Shown: piece by piece, positions 8,801 to 13,783 of the stretch | How positions within the stretch are numbered: position 1 is the stretch's first letter | Layout: every line of letters starts with the position of its first letter | Assembly: GCA_946482365.1 (NCBI GenBank) | Contig: CAMLQY010000023.1 | Coordinates: 1-28,802, forward strand | From: an uncultured Actinomycetes bacterium | GTDB lineage: Bacteria > Actinomycetota > Thermoleophilia > Solirubrobacterales > 70-9 | DNA: 28,802 bases | Direction: 5' to 3' | Notes under the pieces: generated by a model | Told to the model about the DNA's origin: nothing | What the model saw: the letters and a program-made list of their open reading frames with translations, nothing else | The model's database searches: none | Position numbers and translations under genes: made by a program

Positions 8801-9395
8801 CAACGAGCTGATCGTCTTCGACCCAGACGACCCCCGGCGCGAGCTCGAGCGCCTCGTCTTCCCGCGCCAGCCAAAGCACGACCGCATCTGCCTGGCCGAC
8901 TTCTTCCGCCCGCTGGAGTCGGGGGAGCGCGACGTCGTCGCCCTGCAGGGCGTCACCGTCGGCCCCCAGGTGACCGAGCTGATCGAGCGCCTCGAGCGGG
9001 AAGGCGAGTTCGCCGAGCAGCTCTACGTCCACGGCCTCGGCGTGCAGGCGGCGGAGGGGCTGGCCGAGTGGCTGCACTCCGAGGTCCGCCGCGAGCTCGG
9101 CATCCCCCTAGACCAGGGGCGCCGCTACTCCTGGGGCTACCCCGCCTGCCCCGACCAGTCCGAGCATGAGAAGGTCTGGCGCCTGCTCGACCTGGGACAG
9201 ATCGGCATGACCCTCTCCGACGGCTACGCCGTGATGCCCGAGCAATCGACGGTGGCGATCGTCGCCCACCACCCCCAGGCCGTCTACTTCGGCATGAAGT
9301 CGGGCTTCATCCCCGAGGAAAGCTCACCCGACGAGCTGATCGCCGGCACTGAGAGAGGCGGAGCCCTGCTCCGCAGCAGCCGGGCGGCTGAGTAA
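5862..9395 (+). CDS. metH: Cobalamin-dependent methionine synthase MetH
   Basis: 1177 residues covering all MetH modules in order. (1) Homocysteine domain, about 1-310, with zinc ligands Cys225 (LNCSTGPE) and Cys292-Cys293 (GGCCGTTPAH). (2) Methyltetrahydrofolate (pterin) domain, about 335-620, starting 'PTLVGERVNSQGSRKAKELL'. (3) B12 cap and binding domains, about 640-860, with the DVHDIG motif whose His730 is the lower cobalt ligand, plus 'GLSALLVSTSKQM'. (4) Activation domain, about 890-1177, with the AdoMet-binding 'RYSWGYPACPDQ' near residue 1092. It transfers methyl from 5-methyl-THF to homocysteine in the cytoplasm. The length is slightly below that of E. coli MetH (1227). The activation domain implies reductive reactivation by a flavodoxin or ferredoxin system; the FprA-type reductase at 18705 could contribute, but that is inference. 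Confidence 0.97.
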   Translation: MAERDFIAATRERVVVFDGGMGATLEQFELTQEDYGGLAGKCHEALVLNRPDVIEGVHASMLDAGAEVVETDTFQGSRLKLEEWGLGEQTLEINVKAAEIARKAAGPDRFVAGSIGPTGFLPASTDPTLGDISFARLVEVFAEQARGLVEGGADLIIVETAQDVLEVKAAIFGAREAFAAAGRRLPIQASVSLLPQGGKMLLGTDIQAVLTTLAALDVDVIGLNCSTGPEDMRDAIRFLGENSPLPVHCIPNAGLPLQGPDGETIFPEEPEPLAATLGEFVERYGIGIVGGCCGTTPAHIAAIRERVDGRVPGERPAPGPPQLSSMMTSTPLVQEPRPTLVGERVNSQGSRKAKELLLAEDYDGLVQVAEDQVEGGAHLLDVCVALTERSDEDEQMAAVVKRISLTQPAPIQVDSTEPEVIRAALEQIPGRAVVNSINLEAGREKADVVVPIAKAHGAALIALTIDEIGMAKTAERKVEIAKRIRDIACEEHGLDPEALIFDALTFTLTTGEAEWRPSAVETIEGIRRIKAELPGVKTSLGVSNVSFGVSPPARAVLNSVFLHHCVEAGLDLAMVNPNHITPYSEISAEERELTDDLVFDRREDALERFIAHFESKGEESAEEAGDPTEGMEPEEALHWHILRRKKEGVEGWIDRSVEKTGAVPTLNEVLLPAMKEVGDKFGAGELILPFVLQSAEVMKRAVAQLENYLDRIDGHTKGKVVIATVFGDVHDIGKSLVNTILTNNGYTVIDLGKQVPVDAIIEAAVENEADAIGLSALLVSTSKQMPICVQELHQRGLGFPVLIGGAAINRDFGRRTLYPQGKESDEVYAPGVFYCKDAFQGLDTMDALVDEAAREALVARIRAEAQELREKPARADDGPPTSDASVRSAARTDVPVPAPPFWGVREVDLDLDEVFPHLDRHVLFKLHWGGRGVKGEAWRQLVEGADGEEGFAPRLERMWREQDYLHPRARLGYFPAAAKGNELIVFDPDDPRRELERLVFPRQPKHDRICLADFFRPLESGERDVVALQGVTVGPQVTELIERLEREGEFAEQLYVHGLGVQAAEGLAEWLHSEVRRELGIPLDQGRRYSWGYPACPDQSEHEKVWRLLDLGQIGMTLSDGYAVMPEQSTVAIVAHHPQAVYFGMKSGFIPEESSPDELIAGTERGGALLRSSRAAE

Positions 9396-9410
9396 CAGCT
9401 ACCACGAAAA

Positions 9411-9440
9411 GACGCCGCCCCGAAACCGAGGCGGGCGTCG
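9411..9440. terminator. Terminator hairpin between metH and secreted paralogue A
   Basis: GACGCCGCCCCG pairs with the downstream CGAGGCGGGCGTC with one bulge and one mismatch. On the minus strand it is followed by TTTT (AAAA at 9407-9410), so it best fits the end of paralogue A transcription. It may also act on metH, which converges on it. It is a divergent copy of the terminators at 11867 and 24549. Confidence 0.6.
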
Positions 9441-9456
9441 CAACTCAAGGTGATGA

Positions 9457-10065
9457 TTAGGCGAGGACGTAGCGGTTGGCTGTTGTCTCCAGTAACCCGT
9501 CGAGGAACGACTCTGTCGGGCAGACATCATCATGGCCAGTGTCGATATAACTGATCTCCGTATTGTTCGCGGTCAGGTGCTGGGCGCCGACGGAAACCTG
9601 GGCACCCGTGAGGTCGTACGCGCAGTAAATATCATGTCCAAGAATTATATCTTCACATATGACCCCCATAGTACCGTTCGTGCCCGTAATGGTGCCAGAG
9701 TCTAACCCTGTCTTTAAGAGGTTGGCTAAGGGCTGTTCGAACACCTCGACTAGACAGCCGTCGCCACCGTTGGTTTCACAGCTAGCGAAATCGAGGCCTG
9801 AGACGTGAACCGACTGCGGGTTGGCTAATGCTAACGGCGTGCCAGTTCCGTTGATGTCATCACACAGGACGTCAACGAGGCTGCTCAAGAGGTGACCAGT
9901 GCCTGAATTCACCACGTTCACGGAGGTAGCCGCGGAGCCGCAGGTTAACGCCGAGTGCGAGTTGCAGAGCTGGGTGCTGGTGGCCGACGCCGGGGTGGCG
10001 CCGACGAAGGCCGTAGCGGTCATGGCCGCTATGGCTGCGAGGCTGAGCATCTTGATGAGTCTCAT
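9457..10065 (-). CDS. Secreted eight-cysteine protein, paralogue A
   Basis: 202 residues from the ATG that follows AAGGGAGA with 7-nt spacing; longer upstream readings are not needed. The signal peptide MRLIKMLSLAAIAAMTATAF ends near 'ATPASA'. The mature domain shares the family pattern: TQLCNSH, SALTCG, LLSSLVDVLCDDI, LALANPQ.VH, CETNGGDGC, LANLLKTGLDSGTITGTNG, HDIYC, SVGAQHLTANNT, C..E.FLDGLL and a terminal RYVLA. All eight mature cysteines align with the other four copies, suggesting disulphides outside the cell. The role is unknown and I recognise no catalytic motif. I count seven TTA leucine codons, unlike neighbouring GC-rich genes. The first pair of family copies (A, B) has less canonical promoters than C-E. 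Confidence 0.85.
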   Translation of the reverse strand: MRLIKMLSLAAIAAMTATAFVGATPASATSTQLCNSHSALTCGSAATSVNVVNSGTGHLLSSLVDVLCDDINGTGTPLALANPQSVHVSGLDFASCETNGGDGCLVEVFEQPLANLLKTGLDSGTITGTNGTMGVICEDIILGHDIYCAYDLTGAQVSVGAQHLTANNTEISYIDTGHDDVCPTESFLDGLLETTANRYVLA

Positions 10066-10080
10066 TTTGATTCTCCCTTT

Positions 10081-10117
10081 CTCGGCAATTGCGCCGAGAT
10101 CGTTTCTGAGTGTCATA
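10081..10117 (-). promoter_or_regulatory. 5' leader hairpin and -10 region of paralogue A
   Basis: On the minus strand CTCGGC-GCAATT-GCCGAG (10081-10098) is a perfect 6-bp hairpin ending directly before the AAAGGGAGA ribosome binding site. TATGAC (complement of 10112-10117) is a plausible -10, with TTGGAG 16 bp further upstream. The hairpin is conserved in position, with base changes that keep pairing, in all five paralogues except for a weaker version in C. Confidence 0.5.
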
Positions 10118-10195
10118 GAAATTCCTTGACCGCCTCCAAGCCAGGCGCTTTGCGCGTGCGCCAAGTACGCGTTCGCGTGGGTTTGTGCGTTGTGT

Positions 10196-10216
10196 GGCGT
10201 TCTCCCAGAGAGCGCC
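10196..10216 (-). repeat. 3' hairpin downstream of paralogue B (family 3' element)
   Basis: GGCGTTCTC-CCA-GAGAGCGCC, read on the plus strand, folds with one G-T pair. Close copies follow paralogue C (11009-11030), D (11907-11928) and E (24587-24608). It lies 17 bp after the B stop codon. Copy A lacks it. It may be an mRNA 3'-end stabiliser or part of the terminator region. Confidence 0.5.
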
Positions 10217-10233
10217 ATCAACTCCAGCAACGG

Positions 10234-10851
10234 TCAGGCTAGGATATAGCTGTTATCCGGTTGAAGCGGATCTGCGTCCGTCGTCAGTAACCCGTCGAGG
10301 AACGCTTCCGCCGGGCAGAGATCGCCGCCGACGTAATCGATCTGCGTATTATTCGCGGTTAGGTGCTGGGCACCGACGGAGAACTGAAGACCCGTGGTGT
10401 CATAGATACAGTGGATATCGGTCGAGAAAAGCACATCTTCACATTCGACTAAGGTCAGACCGTTCGTGCCCGTGAGAGTGCCGGTGTCTAACCCTGTCTT
10501 GCTGAGGGTGAATAAGGGTAGTGTGAGCACCGAGACTTCGCAGCCGTCATAATCGTCTGTTTCACAGCTGTTAAATAAGAGATGTGTGACGTGAACCTGC
10601 TGTGGATTGTTTAATTTTAATAGCGGGCCTTCCTCATGGATATGATCACATATGACGTCGGTGAGATCGCTTAAGAGGCGACCGGAGCCTAACATTTCCA
10701 CGAAGAATGCTGCTGTACCTCCACCACAGATTAAGGTCGTGTGCGCGGTGCAGAGCTGAGTGTCAGCGGCCGACGCCGAGGTGGTACCGACAAACGCCAT
10801 CGCGGCCATGGTGGCTACGGCCGCTAGGCCAAGTGTCTTGATGAGTCTCAT
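10234..10851 (-). CDS. Secreted eight-cysteine protein, paralogue B
   Basis: 205 residues, starting at ATG after AAAAGGAGA. The signal peptide MRLIKTLGLAAVATMAAMAF ends near 'TSASA'. The family framework is intact: TQLCTAH, LICGG, LLSDLTDVICDH, NNPQQVHVTHLLFNSCE, YDGCEV, LSKTGLDTGTLTGTNG, VECEDVLFSTDIHC, SVGAQHLTANNTQIDY, LCPAEAFLDGLL. It has eight mature cysteines. This is one of the most diverged copies, with 'YDGC' in place of 'GDGC' and a longer tail (TTDADPLQPDNSYILA). I count about ten TTA codons, including 'PLLKLNNPQ', where two Leu are TTA, and the local base composition is visibly AT-richer than the flanks. Function unknown. Confidence 0.84.
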   Translation of the reverse strand: MRLIKTLGLAAVATMAAMAFVGTTSASAADTQLCTAHTTLICGGGTAAFFVEMLGSGRLLSDLTDVICDHIHEEGPLLKLNNPQQVHVTHLLFNSCETDDYDGCEVSVLTLPLFTLSKTGLDTGTLTGTNGLTLVECEDVLFSTDIHCIYDTTGLQFSVGAQHLTANNTQIDYVGGDLCPAEAFLDGLLTTDADPLQPDNSYILA

Positions 10852-10864
10852 TCGATTCTCCTTT

Positions 10865-10906
10865 TCGGCGGCTGCCGCCGAGCTAGTTTTGGACACCGCT
10901 GGCATA
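10865..10906 (-). promoter_or_regulatory. 5' leader hairpin and -10 region of paralogue B
   Basis: TCGGCG-GCAGC-CGCCGA on the minus strand (10865-10881) abuts the AAAAGGAGA ribosome binding site. TATGCC (complement of 10901-10906) is a possible -10; no good -35 is visible. The stretch TGTCCAAAAC between the two is shared with paralogue D and nearly with E. Confidence 0.45.
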
Positions 10907-10969
10907 GCCAACAGTTGAGTCCTCCGCCACCTTTGCGAGGAAACGGATCCTTTTGGTAGTCCAGAACAG

Positions 10970-11030
10970 ACCACGCCTCCCCGATCCCCGGAGAGGCGTG
11001 GTTCTGCTGGCGTTCTCCGCAGAGAGCGCC
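10970..11030 (-). terminator. Terminator region of paralogue C
   Basis: ACCACGCCTC (10970-10979) pairs perfectly with GAGGCGTGGT (10993-11002). On the minus strand the flanking CAGAAC...GTCTGTTCTGG matches the flanks of the D terminator although the stem bases differ, so structure rather than sequence is kept. The U-tract is weak. The family 3' hairpin GGCGTTCTC-CGCA-GAGAGCGCC lies at 11009-11030, between the terminator and the C stop codon. Confidence 0.55.
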
Positions 11031-11046
11031 GTCGACTCGAGGGAGG

Positions 11047-11649
11047 CTAGGCCAGGACGTAGCGGTTACCACCCGTCGTTTTCAGTAACCCGGTCAGGAA
11101 TGTTTCATCTGGGCAGTGGGTCCCGCTGACTTTATCGACCTGTGTGTTTTCCGCGGTCAGACGTTGGGCGCCGATGGTGAATAGAATGCCCACGGCATCG
11201 TAGACGCAGTGGAGATCAGTGCCAAAGAACACATCTTCACATTCGACTAAGGCTTCGCCGCTCGTGGCCGTTATGGTACCAGCGTCTAATCCCGTCTTTA
11301 AGAGGTTGGTTGTGGGTTCTTCGAGCATCGAGACCGCGCAGGCGTCACCGCCGCTGGTTTCACAGCTTGCAAGATCGAGACCTGAAAAGTGCTCTACCTG
11401 CGGGTTGGCTAACGCTAACGGCGTGGCCGTCGAGTCGACGTCATCGCATTCGATGTCGACGATACTGCTTAAGTAGTAGACAGTGTCGTCGTTTTGCGAG
11501 TTCAAGGAAGTCGCCGCGTTACTGCAGGTTAATGATGTGTGCGAGTTGCAGAGCTGGGTGCTGGTGGCCGACGCCGGGGTGGCGCCGACAAAGGCCGTAG
11601 CGGCCATGGCGGCTACGGCCGCAAGGCCGAGCATCTTGACGAGTCTCAC
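11047..11649 (-). CDS. Secreted eight-cysteine protein, paralogue C
   Basis: 200 residues starting at GTG 11649 after AGAAGGAGA. In-frame upstream codons exist, but they lie in the promoter and leader hairpin. Signal peptide: VRLVKMLGLAAVAAMAATAF, ending 'ATPASA'. Mature family pattern: TQLCNSHTSLTCS, YLSSIVDIECDDV, LALANPQVEHFSG, CETSGGDACAV, NLLKTGLDAGTITATSG, VECEDVFFGTDLHCVYD, AQRLTAENTQVDK, HCPDETFLTGLL, RYVLA. Eight mature Cys align with the other copies. The signal-peptide DNA is almost identical to that of copy A, suggesting recent duplication or gene conversion. I count eight TTA codons, among them the shared positions in SLTC, PLALA, LLKTGLD and TGLL. Function unknown. Confidence 0.85.
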   Translation of the reverse strand: MRLVKMLGLAAVAAMAATAFVGATPASATSTQLCNSHTSLTCSNAATSLNSQNDDTVYYLSSIVDIECDDVDSTATPLALANPQVEHFSGLDLASCETSGGDACAVSMLEEPTTNLLKTGLDAGTITATSGEALVECEDVFFGTDLHCVYDAVGILFTIGAQRLTAENTQVDKVSGTHCPDETFLTGLLKTTGGNRYVLA

Positions 11650-11663
11650 TTTGGTTTCTCCTT

Positions 11664-11727
11664 CTCCGGGTTTGCCGGGATCGTTATAGGGCGCCAATAG
11701 GTAAGCGTTTGTCTCAGGAAAGGTCAA
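11664..11727 (-). promoter_or_regulatory. Promoter and leader hairpin of paralogue C
   Basis: TTGACC (complement of 11722-11727) and TACCTA (complement of 11698-11703) are separated by 18 bp, a good sigma-70-type promoter. The leader carries a weaker, imperfect hairpin, CCCGG-CAAA-CCCGG (11664-11681), at the same place before the AGAAGGAGA ribosome binding site as in the other copies. The rest of the 298-bp gap up to 11947 holds a 'GCGAGTGCGCC..AACCG' stretch related to the repeats near 12677 and 25386, and the D terminator. Confidence 0.6.
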
Positions 11728-11866
11728 GAAAGCCGCTGGCATGGCGGTGTTTCAGGCTCCGCGCCGCCTTCGCAAGAGGCGGATCTGGCCAAATGGTGGG
11801 GATGTGGGTTTTGCGAGTGCGCCAAAACCGCGGGTGCGCGGGTTTGTGCGTTGTGAGCCCAAAACA

Positions 11867-11928
11867 GACGACGCCGCCCGGAAAACCGGGGCGGCGTCGT
11901 CATGCCGGCGTTCTCCACAGAGAGCACC
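11867..11928 (-). terminator. Terminator region of paralogue D
   Basis: GACGACGCCGCCCGG (11867-11881), loop AAA-type, and CCGGGGCGGCGTCGTC (to 11901) form a 15-bp stem with one bulged G. On the minus strand TGTTTT follows. The family 3' hairpin (GGCGTTCTC-CACA-GAGAGCACC) is at 11907-11928, between this stem and the D stop codon. The same arrangement is seen downstream of paralogue E. Confidence 0.7.
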
Positions 11929-11947
11929 GTCAACTACAAGAGACGGA

Positions 11948-12553
11948 TTAGGATAGGACGTAGCGGCGGCTGCCTTCTATTTCCAGTAACCCGTCTAGGA
12001 ACGTTTCATCAGGGCAGAGGCTGCTGCCAGCTGATTGATCGATCTGCGTTTCACTTGCGGTCAGGTGCTGGGCGCCGACGGAGAGCGAGAGACCTGTGTA
12101 GTCGTACACACAGTGGAGATCAGTGCCAAAGAACACATCTTCACACTCAACTAACTTTCGGCCGTTTTCGAACGTGAGGATGCCTTGGTCTAACCCCGTC
12201 TTTAAGAGATTGGCTAAGGGGAGTTCGAGTACAGTAACTGCACAGCCGTCCCCTCCACTGCTTTCACAGCCGCTTACTAATAAGCTAAGAATATGGACTA
12301 ATTGCGGATTAGCTAATCCTAACACCGAAGCTAACCCATGATGGCTATCGCACAGGACGTCGACAAGGCTGCTTAAGAAGCGAACTCTGGTTACGAGTGC
12401 ATAGTTCACGTGGGTCGCTGCATCAACACATAATAAGCCACTGTGTACATCACAGAGCTGAGTGTAGGTGGCCGACGCTGAGGTGGCGCCAACGAACGCT
12501 ATCGCGGCCGTGGCCGCTGCGGCTCCGAGGCCGAGCATCTTGATGAGTTTCAT
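11948..12553 (-). CDS. Secreted eight-cysteine protein, paralogue D
   Basis: 201 residues from ATG after GAGGGGAGA. Signal peptide: MKLIKMLGLGAAAATAAIAF, ending 'ATSASA'. The mature chain keeps the family framework: TQLCDVHSGLLCV, FLSSLVDVLCDSHH, LGLANPQLVHILSLLVSGCE, GGDGCAV, LANLLKTGLDQGIL, VECEDVFFGTDLHCVYD, SVGAQHLTASETQID, LCPDETFLDGLL. All eight mature cysteines are present. It is the most divergent in the middle (SHHGLASVLGLANP) and has the highest TTA count, about 13, including runs such as TTA-TTA in 'SLLVSG' and 'GLLCV'. This strongly AT-shifted codon choice contrasts with the convergent and adjacent genes. Function unknown. Confidence 0.85.
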   Translation of the reverse strand: MKLIKMLGLGAAAATAAIAFVGATSASATYTQLCDVHSGLLCVDAATHVNYALVTRVRFLSSLVDVLCDSHHGLASVLGLANPQLVHILSLLVSGCESSGGDGCAVTVLELPLANLLKTGLDQGILTFENGRKLVECEDVFFGTDLHCVYDYTGLSLSVGAQHLTASETQIDQSAGSSLCPDETFLDGLLEIEGSRRYVLS

Positions 12554-12567
12554 TGGGAGTCTCCCCT

Positions 12568-12633
12568 CTCGGCGGTTGCCGCCGAGTTGGTTTTGGACAG
12601 GGTTAGGCAAGCGGGCATTGCGAGTCCAGTCAA
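12568..12633 (-). promoter_or_regulatory. Promoter and leader hairpin of paralogue D
   Basis: TTGACT (complement of 12628-12633), an 18-bp spacer and TGCCTA (complement of 12604-12609) match the C and E promoters in spacing. The leader hairpin CTCGGCGG-CAA-CCGCCGAG (12568-12586) is a perfect 8-bp stem ending next to the AGGGGAGA ribosome binding site. Confidence 0.6.
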
Positions 12634-12639
12634 GGCAGG

Positions 12640-12725
12640 AATTCGATCAGGGCACAAACGTGCCCGCAAAACACAGAATGAGGGATTGGTGAATGCGCGG
12701 GACCGTGCGCTGCACGATTCGTGCG
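12640..12725. repeat. Upstream repeat block shared by paralogues D and E
   Basis: The stretch from ATTCGATCAGGGCACAAA to GTGCTGCACGATTC-type sequence aligns over about 85 bp with 25350-25434, upstream of paralogue E. Its distal 49 bp (about 12677-12725, AATGAGGGATT...GACCGTGCG...GCACGATTC) is the same unit that is duplicated in tandem near E. It lies just upstream of the -35 in both cases. It could be a regulatory element or the fossil of the duplicated segment. Confidence 0.55.
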
Positions 12726-12731
12726 GTGTGG

Positions 12732-13724
12732 CTAAACCGAGACGAGGGTGCGGTGCAAGCCCTCGATCAGGCTCTTCGCAAGTGCCTGATCGGCACCGCC
12801 GACGCGCAGGCCGTCCAGATTGCCGTCGAGGACCGCGCCGATCCAGGCCTCGACGGTGCCGAGTGCCGAGGTACCTGGGTCGCCTTCGAGGCGGGAGTCG
12901 CAAGAGACCACTTCGCCACACTTGACCTCGGCGTGGACACCGGCAATCTGCTGGGCCGGCTCCTCGCCCTGGCTCGCCGAGGCGTGGACGGCGAGCTGGC
13001 ACGAGCCCGAGCTGTCCTCCGGAAGGGCGACCAGCGGCACCGCCAGCAAGAATGCCGCCTCGATGTCGATTCTGGTGAGCGGTTCGGAGACCTCGGCGAG
13101 GTGGAGGCACTCGCAGCGCCCGGCTGCGATCACGGGACCGACGGCCTGGCGGGTCCACTCGGTTACGGCGTAGGGCCTCGATTTCCCCGCAGCGTTCGGC
13201 TGGCTCTCGATCTGGCGGGCGGTGCGCATCGCCGAAAGACGGCGCTCGAGCGAGGGGTAGCTGAGGTCGGGGATGACCCCGTCGAGCTCAGTGAGCGAGA
13301 GCGGGCGGGCGGAGAGGGCGCGCAGCACGGTCGAGTCCCAGCCGCCGACGAGCGCCCTGATCGCGCCCTTGGACGACTCGCTACCGAGGGCGATCGGGCC
13401 CTCGGGCGCTTGCGAGAGCCAGGCTTCGACCGCCGCGGCGACGTCGAGGATGCCGCGGCCGGCGTCGGTCAGCACGTTCTCGACCGTGTAGGGCATGCCG
13501 CTGCGCACCTGCCGCTCGAGCGCGCCGATGCTGCGCAGGTTGCCGACCTGGCCGCGCAGGGTCGTCTGGGCGGCGCCGCCTATCCGCTCGCGCAGGTCGG
13601 GAAGGCGGAGGGGCCCGTCGAGGTGGGCGCGAAGGATCGGTGCGCAGAGCGGGCTGGCCAGCAAGGAGAGGACCGTCCCCCCGGCGCGGACCTGCGTGGT
13701 GTTGGGAATGCCGTCGGCGTGCAT
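12732..13724 (-). CDS. Tandem winged-helix (HxlR-like) regulator with SCP2-like C-terminal domain
   Basis: 330 residues. Residues about 20-95 ('LLASPLCAPILRAHLDGPLRLPDLRERIGGAAQTTLRGQVGNLRSIGALER') and about 122-200 ('LVGGWDSTVLRALSARPLSLTELDGVIPDLSYPSLERRLSAMRTARQIES') are two copies of the same HxlR-type winged helix: 'W....LRAL...P.sl.eLd', a recognition helix, then a wing. The C-terminal 110 residues (TRIDIEAAFLLAVPL...LEGDPGTSALGTVEAWIGAVLDG) resemble the sterol-carrier-like domain attached to some actinobacterial HxlR proteins, which could bind a ligand. A -10-like TATTGC lies seven bases before the ATG, without a Shine-Dalgarno sequence. It lies 178 bp from paralogue D and 59 bp after the glycosyltransferase gene. 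A regulatory link to the paralogues is possible but unproven. Confidence 0.7.
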   Translation of the reverse strand: MHADGIPNTTQVRAGGTVLSLLASPLCAPILRAHLDGPLRLPDLRERIGGAAQTTLRGQVGNLRSIGALERQVRSGMPYTVENVLTDAGRGILDVAAAVEAWLSQAPEGPIALGSESSKGAIRALVGGWDSTVLRALSARPLSLTELDGVIPDLSYPSLERRLSAMRTARQIESQPNAAGKSRPYAVTEWTRQAVGPVIAAGRCECLHLAEVSEPLTRIDIEAAFLLAVPLVALPEDSSGSCQLAVHASASQGEEPAQQIAGVHAEVKCGEVVSCDSRLEGDPGTSALGTVEAWIGAVLDGNLDGLRVGGADQALAKSLIEGLHRTLVSV

Positions 13725-13783
13725 CGAGTGTGCAATAGAAATAACCAGGTCGTTTATTGGGAACCGCCGTCAGCGGTAGCACA

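Noticed and set aside
5984..9169. Long Arg/Gly-rich ORF overlapping metH in another frame, and antisense ORFs at 6624-9077 and 4121-5923
   Set aside because: They are compositional shadows: biased residues, no motifs, and fully overlapped by metH and the aldehyde dehydrogenase gene with intact catalytic motifs.
9457..12553. Repeat-rich region considered as CRISPR or mobile element array
   Set aside because: The repetition is due to four paralogous genes with their control elements; no short regularly spaced repeats, transposase or terminal repeats were found.
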